The notes under the pieces are model-generated. The model did no database searches, was not told the DNA's origin, and saw only the letters and a program-made list of their open reading frames with translations. A stretch of DNA of 55,099 nucleotides, taken from Micrococcales bacterium. Lineage in GTDB: Bacteria > Actinomycetota > Actinomycetes > Actinomycetales > WQXJ01. Positions 34,879 to 43,445 of the stretch are shown in pieces. The first letter of the stretch is position 1. Every line of letters starts with the position of its first letter. The translations under genes and the position numbers were made by a program. Location of the stretch: assembly GCA_009784895.1 (NCBI GenBank), contig WQXJ01000009.1, positions 1 through 55,099 on the forward strand. The letters are read 5' to 3'.

Positions 34879-35792
34879 GACGGCGTGGCTTGGATGTCCA
34901 GGACCAGTCCTTGGACTAAGAAGTTGATGCCGACAATGGCGCTGCCCACCCCTAACAGCCAGGTGCCGGTGGAGGCCGAGATCCCAGTGGTCAGCGAGTG
35001 GATCGTGGTCCAAAGTCCAAAACCCAAACCGAAGACGAAGAAGAACAAACCGGCCAGTAGCAGCAGAGCGATGGGAGAAAAAGACCAAAGAATGTACTTG
35101 CGCCAGATCCGGCGCCAGCCACCGGTCAGCAAAGTCCACATGATCCTCGGAGCCACCCTGGTCAAAGACATAGTCGAAGTCTCGTTACCGTAGCGGGCCG
35201 GAATATCGACGTCCCTCGCCTTGACATTGGCAGTGTTGAGCCAGATCAGCAGGTCGTTTTCAAAGTCATAGCGTTTGTGGACACGATCCATTGGGATCTT
35301 GGACAAGGCTTCGGTGGTGACCGCGGTGTAGCCGTTTTGCGGGTCGACCAGGTTCCAATAGCCGGAGGATGCCTTAGAAAAGAAGGTCAAGACGATGTTG
35401 CCAAAGACGCGGTGTTTTGGCATGCCTTCGAAACTGGTCGAGGAGAAAAACCGGTTGGCCTTAGTAAAGCCGTAGCCGTCCTGGGCAATGGGGTCAAGCA
35501 GGCTGGGCAAGTGGGCTGGATCCATTTGGCCGTCACCGGCCATTACCACCGAGACATCGGCCGCCAATTCGATAGCCCGGCGGTGGCCGGTCAAAATTGC
35601 GCCGCCAACGCCCTGGTTGACCTCGTGATGGATGACCTCGGTGCGGTGGTCGGCGGCGGCCCGGGCCACCTCGTAAGTGTTGTCCGGACTGTGGTCTTCG
35701 ACCACTAGGACGTGGTCGACCAGATCCGGCATGGTCTCAATCACGCTGGCAATATGGGCCTCTTCACGGTACGCCGGCACCACCGCCGCCAC
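34875..35792 (-). CDS. GT2 glycosyltransferase (polyprenyl-phosphate sugar synthase-like) with two membrane segments
   Basis: About 305 residues. VAAVVPAYREEAHIASVIETMP, VLVVEDHSPDNTYEVA, the metal site VVMAGDGQMDPAHLP, YDFENDLLIWLN and VDIPARYGNETSTMSL. Then two membrane helices (about 225-255 and 268-295), the layout of GtrB-like and DPM-type enzymes with a C-terminal anchor. Start GTG at 35790-35792 with GGGGA about 7 nt upstream, inside the end of the previous gene; TTG at 35810 is a weaker alternative. Works with the following GtrA. Confidence 0.8.
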   Translation of the reverse strand: MAAVVPAYREEAHIASVIETMPDLVDHVLVVEDHSPDNTYEVARAAADHRTEVIHHEVNQGVGGAILTGHRRAIELAADVSVVMAGDGQMDPAHLPSLLDPIAQDGYGFTKANRFFSSTSFEGMPKHRVFGNIVLTFFSKASSGYWNLVDPQNGYTAVTTEALSKIPMDRVHKRYDFENDLLIWLNTANVKARDVDIPARYGNETSTMSLTRVAPRIMWTLLTGGWRRIWRKYILWSFSPIALLLLAGLFFFVFGLGFGLWTTIHSLTTGISASTGTWLLGVGSAIVGINFLVQGLVLDIQATPS

Positions 35793-35794
35793 CT

Positions 35795-38071
35795 TCAGTC
35801 CCCTGTACAAAGGTCCAGATTCCCTTTCCTCGCCGCCGCTGCCTGGCTAACACCAGGCAGGCGGCGTTCACCAGCCAAGACGTGGTCAACTTGCGCTGCC
35901 TTCGCCCCAGGGAGCGCCTCACCCGGCCCGCTCCTGGGCCAGGCTATCGCACAACTCCTGCGGCCGGCGAAGTACGCTCCAACCGTCGTCAGCATGAAAA
36001 TGAAGGCCGGCTGAAAGTAACGGGCATCGGTCACCAAAGTGCCATTGACCACGGTGTAGACCAGGCCACCAAACAGCCCGCCCAAGGCCACTTGGGCTTC
36101 AATGGCCCGCCAGTGCCGCAGCAGGGCCATTAAGCAGACCAGCACCACGACAAGCAGCGGCAGGTGATACCTCAAAGACCGAGCCGGCTCGGTCATGACC
36201 ACGACCCAGGTCATCTTGGCCACCGATTTGACCAGCGCGCCAATCCCATTGCCAGACTCGGCCAGCGCTCCGGTCTGGCTGACATTGGGCCAAATCACCA
36301 GTTGAGCAGCTTGAACTAGCAGACCAAAACCGCCCACCACCAGTCCTGGCCCGGTGAAGCGGTTGCGCCACGTGCCCCTGGCCAGCCGCTGGCCAAACAG
36401 GGCCAGGCCAAAACCGGCCGCCGGTACCAAGATGGCCTGGCGGGTAAAGGCGGAAATCAGCACCAGTCCGGCCAGGCAGGCCAACCAGCCGATAGCCGGA
36501 TCCTTCATGTAACGCCAGGTCACCACCACCATCAGGGCCGCCCAGAGGCAGGTCAGCGATTCGGTGATAGCCGCCATGGAGAAGTACAACCACAGGCAGC
36601 AGCCCAAGGCCAAGATCATCACCGGCAGGGCCAAAGGTCGGCCAAATCGCCGGGCCAGCCACCAGGCCGCGACGGAATAGAAGGCAACTGAGGCCACCAC
36701 TGCGGTAGCGATCAGACCGGCAGTGCCCCAAAGCTTCACAGCCGGCGTGGCTATCAAGGGGTAGACCACCCGTGGGCGGACCAAATCCCAATCAATCAGG
36801 TATTCGGCCGAAAACCAGTGCCCTGAGGCGGCCGCCACCGCATCCGTTAGGTCCGCTCGAGACATGCCACCAAAACGCAGGGCTTGGGCATAGTAGTGCT
36901 TCGAGTCCGGCACAAAGAGGGGATAGGTTCTGGCCACGGTCAGGGCCAGCAGCCCGTAGGCGCCGGCCAAAGTCAGCCAATACCAGGTCGAGGCATGCCG
37001 AAGGGTCCTCAAAGCCTCCGCCAGGCGCCCACTTGACATCAGCCAAAGTCCCAGCGCCGGCAAAGTCCAGTTCCCAGGGCTAACCGGCGCTTGGCCAGCC
37101 CACAGCACCACACCGGCCAGGCCGCCCAGTGTCAAGGCTGACTGGGGCGATGTGATGCAGGCCACCAGGCTGACAACCACCACCACAGCCAGCGCCAGAA
37201 CGGCCCAATCAGCCTCCACGGCCGCCAAATAGCTCTCCTGGAAGGTTTCGAAGGCGGCCGAGGGCAAGGCGGCCAGGTGCCCAAACCAGAAATCGCAGTT
37301 GCCGCTTGCCACCTGCCACAGGTGGACTAGCCCGGCTGACGCCCAGGCCACCATCAGTGGCCATCGCCAGCCGTTTGACCAAGATCTTTGGCTGGCCGCC
37401 GCCCACAAGTAGACCCCGGTCAAGGCGCCCAAGCCAATCAGCACGCTCGGCGCCGTCAAGGTGGCCAGGGCTGCGGCCAAACCAACCGCGCCCAACCAGT
37501 GTCGCTGGTGGTGGTGCAGCTCCTGATACCGCCAGGCCGCCACCAGCATCAAAGCCGTCAGAGCCGCCGCCAGAGAGCCCGGTCCCAGCCTCACCGAACA
37601 CAACAGTGGCCCGGCACAGGCCAGTGACAAGACCATCAGGCCCAGGGCCAGCGGCCGGTCGAAACACCTCAGCAGAACCCAAGCGATAAGCCAATAGACC
37701 ACCAAAGCAGCCAGTAAGGACACCAACAACAACCCCCGGGTGCCAAATAGGCGCACCGGCACGGCACCAAGCAGCGGGTAGAGCGGGTGGGCAGTGACCT
37801 CGGGCCTATCTAACAAGGTCTGTGGGTCGGCTGGCCAAAACCCAGCGGCAGAACTGGCCTGCGCCCGGTCCAAGGCTGCCTCGGCGTTGAGGCCACCGAC
37901 CCGCAGGCTCTGGACCAGCCAGGCGGCTGATTCAGCCGACCTTGTGCCCCGGGCCGCCATCAGCCCCAGCGACGTCACGGTAAACAGGACCCCAAAGGTG
38001 CCCCAATACAGCCAGGCGAAAGGCTTCAGGACAAGCCCGGATAGCGTTTTCGAAGCTCTGCCCGCTGCCAC
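35795..38071 (-). CDS. Large polytopic membrane protein, internally duplicated GT-C-like
   Basis: 758 residues with about 16-20 membrane segments. The two halves repeat each other: ESAAWLVQSLRVGGLNAEAAL ... HPLYPLLGAVPVRLFG ... RPLALGLMVLSLA (about 45-160) is matched by DSKHYYAQALRFGGMSRADLT ... VYPLIATPAVKLWG ... RPLALPVMILALG (about 390-500). The acidic residue of the first loop (Glu in copy 1, Asp in copy 2) is in the GT-C catalytic position. Probable lipid-linked sugar transferase; activity of each half unknown. GTG start at 38069-38071 with only a weak AGAG upstream. First gene of the long minus-strand run; divergent from the CDP-ribitol gene. Confidence 0.65.
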   Translation of the reverse strand: MAAGRASKTLSGLVLKPFAWLYWGTFGVLFTVTSLGLMAARGTRSAESAAWLVQSLRVGGLNAEAALDRAQASSAAGFWPADPQTLLDRPEVTAHPLYPLLGAVPVRLFGTRGLLLVSLLAALVVYWLIAWVLLRCFDRPLALGLMVLSLACAGPLLCSVRLGPGSLAAALTALMLVAAWRYQELHHHQRHWLGAVGLAAALATLTAPSVLIGLGALTGVYLWAAASQRSWSNGWRWPLMVAWASAGLVHLWQVASGNCDFWFGHLAALPSAAFETFQESYLAAVEADWAVLALAVVVVVSLVACITSPQSALTLGGLAGVVLWAGQAPVSPGNWTLPALGLWLMSSGRLAEALRTLRHASTWYWLTLAGAYGLLALTVARTYPLFVPDSKHYYAQALRFGGMSRADLTDAVAAASGHWFSAEYLIDWDLVRPRVVYPLIATPAVKLWGTAGLIATAVVASVAFYSVAAWWLARRFGRPLALPVMILALGCCLWLYFSMAAITESLTCLWAALMVVVTWRYMKDPAIGWLACLAGLVLISAFTRQAILVPAAGFGLALFGQRLARGTWRNRFTGPGLVVGGFGLLVQAAQLVIWPNVSQTGALAESGNGIGALVKSVAKMTWVVVMTEPARSLRYHLPLLVVVLVCLMALLRHWRAIEAQVALGGLFGGLVYTVVNGTLVTDARYFQPAFIFMLTTVGAYFAGRRSCAIAWPRSGPGEALPGAKAAQVDHVLAGERRLPGVSQAAAARKGNLDLCTGD

Positions 38072-38147
38072 CGGACAAACTCTAGTGCAGCCGGTCTTAG
38101 GCGGTTAGGAACTGGCCGAGGGACGCGCGGTGCCACAATAGTTGGTC

Positions 38148-39524
38148 ATGAAGACCTATGGCGTGGTCCTGGCCGGGGGCGTGGGCGCCCGGCTGGGCCT
38201 AGCGGTACCCAAACAGATGGTCAAAGTGGCAGGCAAAACCATTTTGGAGCACACGGTGGCCACTTTCGCCGCCTCCCCCTTAATCGATGAGGTCATTGTT
38301 CTGGTGACGCCGGGCTGGACCGAACAGGTGGCGACCATGCTGGCCGAGCGCTACGCCAAACTTGGCCCAATCCTTGAAGGCGGGGCCACTCGCAATGAGA
38401 CCACCCGACGGGTGCTCGAAGCCATCGAAGCCGATGAGGCCAAGCTTCTGCTACATGACGCTGTTAGGCCCCTGGTGAATGAGCGCATTATCAAAGCTTG
38501 TGTCGAAGAGTTGGACCGCCATGAGGCCGTCGATGTGGTCATTCCGTCTTCTGACACCGTCGTGGTAGTAGACGAGGACGAGATCATCACCCGGATTCCG
38601 GATCGCTCCCGGCTGCGCCGCGGCCAAACCCCCCAGGCCTTCAAGCTCTCAACTCTGCGCCAGGCCTACGCCAAGGCGATTGAGGACCCATATTTCCACG
38701 CCACCGACGATTGCGGTGTGGTGGTGCGCTACCTGCCAGATGTGCCGGTCAAATGCGTTCTCGGTTCAGAAAACAACATCAAGGTGACCCATCCGGTTGA
38801 CCTGTTTATTGCCGACAAACTGTTCCAGCTGGCGACCTCGGCCGCGCCGGCCATGTCGCTGGATCAGCTTTCGGAGGCCCTGGCCGGCCAGGTGATTGTG
38901 GTACTGGGTGGTTCTTATGGCATTGGCGCGGAAGTCGCCCGGATCGCCAAAGCCGCCGGCGCCAGGGTGGTGGCCCATGGCCGGTCCACCACCGGATTGC
39001 ACGTTCAAGACATCGAAGCGATCGAGCGCGCGCTGGACCAGGTGGCCCAAGAATACGGCCAGATCGACGCGGTGGTCCTAACCGCCGGCGTACTCAAAAC
39101 CGGCCCGCTGGCCTTGGTTGATCCAGCTGAGATCACCGAGATGATTGGCGTCAACTATCTGGCCGCCGTCAACGTGGCCCGGGCGGCCTATCGCCACCTG
39201 GTCCAGACCAAAGGCCATCTGCTGATGTTCACCTCGTCCTCATACACCAGAGGCCGGGAGAACTACGCCCTGTATTCCTCCTCAAAGGCGGCCGTGGTCA
39301 ATTTGGTTCAAGCCTTATCAGAGGAATGGTCCGGCCAGAACATCAAGGTCAACGTGGTCAATCCTGAACGAACCGATACGCCCATGCGCCAGCAGGCCTT
39401 TGGCCAAGAACCGGCCGGTTCGCTGCTCTCAGCCGAACAGGTCGCCCTGGCCTCACTGTCCACCTTGGCCAGTGAGCTGACCGGCATGGTGGTCGATGTG
39501 CGGCGGTCATCCGAACCCGAATAG
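38148..39524 (+). CDS. Bifunctional ribitol-5-P cytidylyltransferase / ribulose-5-P reductase-like (Bcs1/Acs1 type)
   Basis: 458 residues. N-terminal IspD-like half (1-232): VVLAGGVGARLGLAVPKQMVKVAGKTILEHTV, EGGATRNETTRRVLE, LLLHDAVRPLV, LRRGQTPQAFKL, DDCGVVV. C-terminal short-chain dehydrogenase (about 246-458): VVLGGSYGIGAEVARIA nucleotide loop, LTAGVL, catalytic Y376 and K380 (YALYSSSK), NPERTDTPMR. In Haemophilus Bcs1/Acs1 the same fusion makes CDP-ribitol from ribulose-5-P, so a ribitol-phosphate polymer is inferred. ATG at 38148, no SD; a CACAAT box 8 nt upstream may give a leaderless mRNA. Confidence 0.8.
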   Translation: MKTYGVVLAGGVGARLGLAVPKQMVKVAGKTILEHTVATFAASPLIDEVIVLVTPGWTEQVATMLAERYAKLGPILEGGATRNETTRRVLEAIEADEAKLLLHDAVRPLVNERIIKACVEELDRHEAVDVVIPSSDTVVVVDEDEIITRIPDRSRLRRGQTPQAFKLSTLRQAYAKAIEDPYFHATDDCGVVVRYLPDVPVKCVLGSENNIKVTHPVDLFIADKLFQLATSAAPAMSLDQLSEALAGQVIVVLGGSYGIGAEVARIAKAAGARVVAHGRSTTGLHVQDIEAIERALDQVAQEYGQIDAVVLTAGVLKTGPLALVDPAEITEMIGVNYLAAVNVARAAYRHLVQTKGHLLMFTSSSYTRGRENYALYSSSKAAVVNLVQALSEEWSGQNIKVNVVNPERTDTPMRQQAFGQEPAGSLLSAEQVALASLSTLASELTGMVVDVRRSSEPE

Positions 39525-39641
39525 CCCCGCAGCTATACAACCCGCTGGCCTTTGGCCTCAGGTGGGCCAGCGCTCACCGGCGACCCACCGAGGGCGCTCA
39601 ATTACACGGTGGCGCGACTGGCCGCTGCCACAATGGAGCCG

Positions 39642-40865
39642 ATGAGTCGACCTCCTGCCACCCCGCAGAACGGCCCGCCTGTCAGGCGTTCGATCAAAGG
39701 CGCCGGGCCGGCCGCGCCCTCAGCCGTGCCCGATGCCGGCCCTCCCCCTTCCTTTGCCCCGCGCCAGTCGGTGCCTGGGCGGCCCGAGCCGGCCCAGGCA
39801 CCGCCACGTACGGCCGGGCCAGGCCGCCCGTTGGATGCCTCTCCCGCCCGGGCCCAAATACCGGCTCAAGCGCCGGCACTGGCCCAGCAAGTTTCCAGCC
39901 CAGCTCAGGCTCCGCCCAGAGCAAAAACCCGCTCAAAAAAACGCCGCCACCCGGTTCTGCGCACTTTGGCCATTTTGCTGGTTTTAGCCCTGGCCTGGCC
40001 GGTTGGATTGGGCCTGTGGGCCAATTCGCGGCTGAAGCACGTCGACGCTCTAAGTTCGGGGCAGTCCACTTCCGGGCGTACCTACTTGGTGGCCGGCTCG
40101 GACGCGCGCGGCTCCGGTGGCGTCAATGACACCACGGAGGGGGCCAGGGCCGATACCATCATGGTGCTGCATGTCGCCCCTAATGGCCAAGCCTCGCTGG
40201 TTTCGATCCCACGAGATACCTACGTTAACATCGCCGGTTATGGTGGCAACAAAATCAACGCTGCCTACGCCCTGGGCGGGCCCAAGCTGCTGGTCCAGAG
40301 CGTTGAGCAGCTGACCGGCTTCCACGTTGACCACTATGTCGAAGTTGGTTTTGGTTCGGTCACGGAGTTGGTCGAGGCGGTCGGTGGGGTGGAACTGTGT
40401 CTGGATCAGGACGTTTCCGACGCCAACTCCAAGTTGGAATGGCAGGCCGGCTGCCACCAGGCCGATGGACCGACCGCACTGGCTTTTTCGCGGATGCGTT
40501 ACGCCGACCCGTTGGGTGATATTGGCCGGGTCGAGCGTCAGCGACAGGTTGTTAGCCAGGTGATGAAGCGGGCCCTTTCTGCCTCAACCGTGTTGTGGCC
40601 GCCTAAGCAAGTTGGCTTCGTTAGAGCCGGCACTGACGCCTTAACGGTCGATGAGTCGATGAACATCGTCTCCATGGGGCGCCTGGCCCTGGACTTCCGT
40701 AAGGCGACTGGTCCTGATGGGGCCATGGGCACACCGACAATTGCTTCGACCAATTTCACCCCGGGCGGTATTGGCTCAGCCGTATTACTTGACGAGGCCG
40801 GCGCGGCCGAGGACTTCCGCCAAATCGCTGAAGGCACCTGGAAAGGCAATAAACCCAATGCCTGA
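39642..40865 (+). CDS. LytR-CpsA-Psr (LCP) family protein 1
   Basis: 407 residues. A Pro/Ala-rich cytosolic N-terminus (1-95), a basic RSKKRR patch, one membrane helix (about 106-127), then the extracellular LCP domain: LVAGSDARG, RADTIMVLHV, SIPRDTYVNI, KINAAYALGG, FSRMRYADPLGDIGRVERQRQV. The conserved Arg/Asp residues that bind the polyprenyl pyrophosphate are present. LCP proteins attach teichoic acids or other glycopolymers to peptidoglycan. ATG at 39642 or 39633; CACAAT lies just upstream. Follows the CDP-ribitol gene, consistent with wall linkage of a ribitol polymer. A GC-rich inverted repeat (39543-39572) lies in the gap before it. Confidence 0.92.
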   Translation: MSRPPATPQNGPPVRRSIKGAGPAAPSAVPDAGPPPSFAPRQSVPGRPEPAQAPPRTAGPGRPLDASPARAQIPAQAPALAQQVSSPAQAPPRAKTRSKKRRHPVLRTLAILLVLALAWPVGLGLWANSRLKHVDALSSGQSTSGRTYLVAGSDARGSGGVNDTTEGARADTIMVLHVAPNGQASLVSIPRDTYVNIAGYGGNKINAAYALGGPKLLVQSVEQLTGFHVDHYVEVGFGSVTELVEAVGGVELCLDQDVSDANSKLEWQAGCHQADGPTALAFSRMRYADPLGDIGRVERQRQVVSQVMKRALSASTVLWPPKQVGFVRAGTDALTVDESMNIVSMGRLALDFRKATGPDGAMGTPTIASTNFTPGGIGSAVLLDEAGAAEDFRQIAEGTWKGNKPNA

Positions 40866-41037
40866 CCTGGGCCAACTGCCGCAGAACTGGCCGCGCCCAA
40901 GTAGTATTTTCATTACACTGGCGGCACAGTTCTCTACCAAACCTCTACTTGGCCCGCCGGGCCTGGTCGCATACCGGCCAGCCAAACAGCCTATGCTGGT
41001 CGGCGTCTAGACAATCGTGGGAAAGGGCATGCAACCT

Positions 41038-42354
41038 ATGGCTGGACCGCGCCACGCGCGTCCGGTGCCCAATATCGCCTCTCGGCACCGCTTGAAGCTG
41101 CGCCGTCACCGCGCGCTCAAGATCACCGTCATGTCCTTGGTGTCTATCCTTCTATTTGGCGGCACGGCCGTCGCCACCCGCCTGTACGACTTGCAGTCGA
41201 ATATCCGCACCGTTGACATTTCCCACTTGCTGGTCGAATCGGCCAGACCTAGCCACCGGGCCACGACCAAAGGAGACAAATCCCCGGGCGATCCTTTCGC
41301 TGGCCAAGCCGTCAATATTTTGCTCTTTGGCGTTGATGACCGCAGCGGCGACAACGCCCGCATCGTCAAGGATGAACAAGACGGGGCGGTCCTGAACGAC
41401 GTCAACATGATTGTCCACATTTCGGCCGACCGCCAACGCATTGACACAGTTGCATTGCCGCGTGATCTGCTGGTTGACCTACCCGGTTGCATCCAAGTCT
41501 CGGGTGATGAGGGTCATCCGATTGGTTATCACGGACAGATTAATGCCGCTTGGGCCCAAGGCACCGGCGGCGGCGAGGGCAACCACGCCCAAGGCATCGC
41601 CTGCGTCGTCAAAACCGTCGAAGAGGTAACCGGGGTTCGCCTGGATGGTTGGGTCATGGTCGACTTCTTTGGTTTTGTTTCTATGGTCGATGCCCTGGGC
41701 GGGGTGGAAATGTGCATCGAAGAAGACTTCAAAGGCCAGGGTCTGAACGTCGAAATCACCGCCGGTATGCAGACCTTAGACGGACGTACCGCCCTGAGAT
41801 ATGCCCGCACGCGCAAAGGCTGGTCCGGCGAAAAGAGACTTGACGGCTCAGACTTGGAGCGAATTGGCCGTCAACAGCAAATGATCAGCGCCGTCATCCA
41901 CAAGGTCCTGGCCGAGCGATCGCTTGGGTCTATCCCCAAGGTCAACAATTTCGCCACGGCCTTGACCAAATCGCTGACCGTCTCCGATGATCTGAACTCA
42001 ATCCGCGAGTTGATTGGCCTGGCCTATTCGCTGCGCAACATCGAAATGGCCAACGTCTCGCTGCTGCAAATGCCAACTGTGCCGGCCTGGTCTGATTCCA
42101 ACCGGGTCGAACCTGATGACTACGGCTCGTCCAATCCCATGGGTATGACGGCCCAAGAGGTCTTCGAATACCTCGCTACCGACCAGCCCATTCCCGGCAC
42201 GGTGCCATATAAGCTGATCAACCCCGACCCGCCGGCCGAGGACCAGGAAGGCGACCCGGCCTCGCCGGCGCCGCACGGAACCGCGCCTAAGCCCACACCA
42301 GAACAGGGCATTGTCACCGCCTTCGACGCCCCGGTCACCTGCAAGACCGGCTGA
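41038..42354 (+). CDS. LytR-CpsA-Psr (LCP) family protein 2
   Basis: About 438 residues. Basic N-terminus, one membrane helix (about 30-50), LCP domain: NILLFGVDDRSG, LNDVNMIVHIS, VALPRDLLVDLPG, GQINAAWAQGTGGG, ALRYARTRKGWSG and DLERIGRQQQMI, with the conserved Arg/Asp set. An acidic/Pro-rich C-terminal tail follows. ATG at 41038 (AAAGGG about 10 nt upstream) is preferred over 41029, which lies almost on the SD. It forms an operon with the epimerase (18-nt gap). A second wall-polymer ligase beside LCP1, possibly for a different glycan or a redundant one. Confidence 0.9.
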   Translation: MAGPRHARPVPNIASRHRLKLRRHRALKITVMSLVSILLFGGTAVATRLYDLQSNIRTVDISHLLVESARPSHRATTKGDKSPGDPFAGQAVNILLFGVDDRSGDNARIVKDEQDGAVLNDVNMIVHISADRQRIDTVALPRDLLVDLPGCIQVSGDEGHPIGYHGQINAAWAQGTGGGEGNHAQGIACVVKTVEEVTGVRLDGWVMVDFFGFVSMVDALGGVEMCIEEDFKGQGLNVEITAGMQTLDGRTALRYARTRKGWSGEKRLDGSDLERIGRQQQMISAVIHKVLAERSLGSIPKVNNFATALTKSLTVSDDLNSIRELIGLAYSLRNIEMANVSLLQMPTVPAWSDSNRVEPDDYGSSNPMGMTAQEVFEYLATDQPIPGTVPYKLINPDPPAEDQEGDPASPAPHGTAPKPTPEQGIVTAFDAPVTCKTG

Positions 42355-42372
42355 GATGCAGGAAGGACTCCC

Positions 42373-43434
42373 ATGCGAGTAGCCAGTGTGGTCGGGGCAC
42401 GCCCACAGTTCATCAAACTGGCACCGGTGGCCAGGGCGATGGCCGCGGCCGGAATAGACCATGTCATCATTCACACCGGGCAGCATTATGACGAGGCCAT
42501 GTCCAAAGTCTTTTTCGCCGATCTGGCCATCCCAGCGCCTGACGTCGATTTGGCGGTCGGTTCAGGTTCGCACGGTCAGCAAACTGGCGCCATGCTGGCC
42601 GGACTCGAGCAGCAGTTCGACCACCTAAAGCCCAATTGGGTGCTGGTCTACGGCGACACCAATTCGACCCTGGCCGGCGCCTTGGCGGCCGCAAAGTCAC
42701 ACTGGCCGGTGGCGCACCTCGAAGCCGGCCTGCGGTCGTTTAACCGGCTGATGCCGGAAGAACACAACCGGGTGCTAACCGACCATGCCGCTGACCTGCT
42801 TCTGGCCCCGACCCAAGTGGCCATGGACCATTTGGCCAATGAAGGGCTGTTGGGCAAGGCGCGTCTGGTCGGTGACGTTATGACCGACGTCTGTTTTGCC
42901 GTCCGCGACGCCCTAATCGATCAGGGTCTACCGCAAGGCGGCGACTACCTGGTCTGCACCGTCCACCGGGCTGAGAACACAGATGACCCAGAACGTCTTG
43001 ACCAGATCGTCTCCCAGCTGGCCGCACTGCCTTTGGAAGTCCGCCTGCTGGTTCACCCCCGCCTACGCGACCGGGCCAAGAGCTATGGCCTTGACCTGGC
43101 GACCGGCTCGCTTAGGCCCTCCGGTCCCCTGCCCTACCCCGAAATGGTCAGGGCTGTCTTGGGCAGCTGCGGCGTGGTGACGGACTCAGGCGGGCTGCAA
43201 AAGGAGGCCTACCTGCTGGGCCGCGTTTGCACCACGCTTCGCACCGAAACCGAATGGCCTGAGACGCTGCTTGACGGTTGGAATCTGCTGGCTCCTGATC
43301 TGGCCAACTTGGCGGACCTGGCCACCAGGCCGCTGCCAAGCGCCGAACGGAGGCAACCCTACGGCGACGGCCAAGCCGCCCAGGCCGTGGTGGCGGAGCT
43401 TCAGTCAGCCAGGCCACACCTTGACCAAGCCTGA
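42373..43434 (+). CDS. UDP-N-acetylglucosamine 2-epimerase family (WbpI/WecB-like)
   Basis: 353 residues, non-hydrolysing epimerase fold: VVGARPQFIKLAPVARAM, HTGQHYDEAMSKVFFADL, VYGDTNSTLAGALAAAK, HLEAGLRSFNRLMPEEHNRVLTDH, VCTVHRAENTDDPERL and DSGGLQKEAYLLGRVCTTLRTETEWPETL. The RSFNRxMPEExNRxxTDH form is the one I associate with WbpI-type (UDP-GlcNAc3NAcA 2-epimerase) members rather than E. coli WecB, which with WbpA/B/D/E would complete the route to UDP-ManNAc3NAcA. UDP-GlcNAc as substrate cannot be excluded. GGAAGGA precedes the ATG. The acyltransferase remnant follows in the same frame. Confidence 0.85.
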   Translation: MRVASVVGARPQFIKLAPVARAMAAAGIDHVIIHTGQHYDEAMSKVFFADLAIPAPDVDLAVGSGSHGQQTGAMLAGLEQQFDHLKPNWVLVYGDTNSTLAGALAAAKSHWPVAHLEAGLRSFNRLMPEEHNRVLTDHAADLLLAPTQVAMDHLANEGLLGKARLVGDVMTDVCFAVRDALIDQGLPQGGDYLVCTVHRAENTDDPERLDQIVSQLAALPLEVRLLVHPRLRDRAKSYGLDLATGSLRPSGPLPYPEMVRAVLGSCGVVTDSGGLQKEAYLLGRVCTTLRTETEWPETLLDGWNLLAPDLANLADLATRPLPSAERRQPYGDGQAAQAVVAELQSARPHLDQA

Positions 43435-43445
43435 AGGGATCACCA

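Noticed and set aside
39543-39572. GC-rich inverted repeat (CGCTGGCC / GGCCAGCG) as an intrinsic terminator
   Set aside because: No U-run follows and the 14-nt loop is large; in GC-rich DNA such repeats arise by chance.
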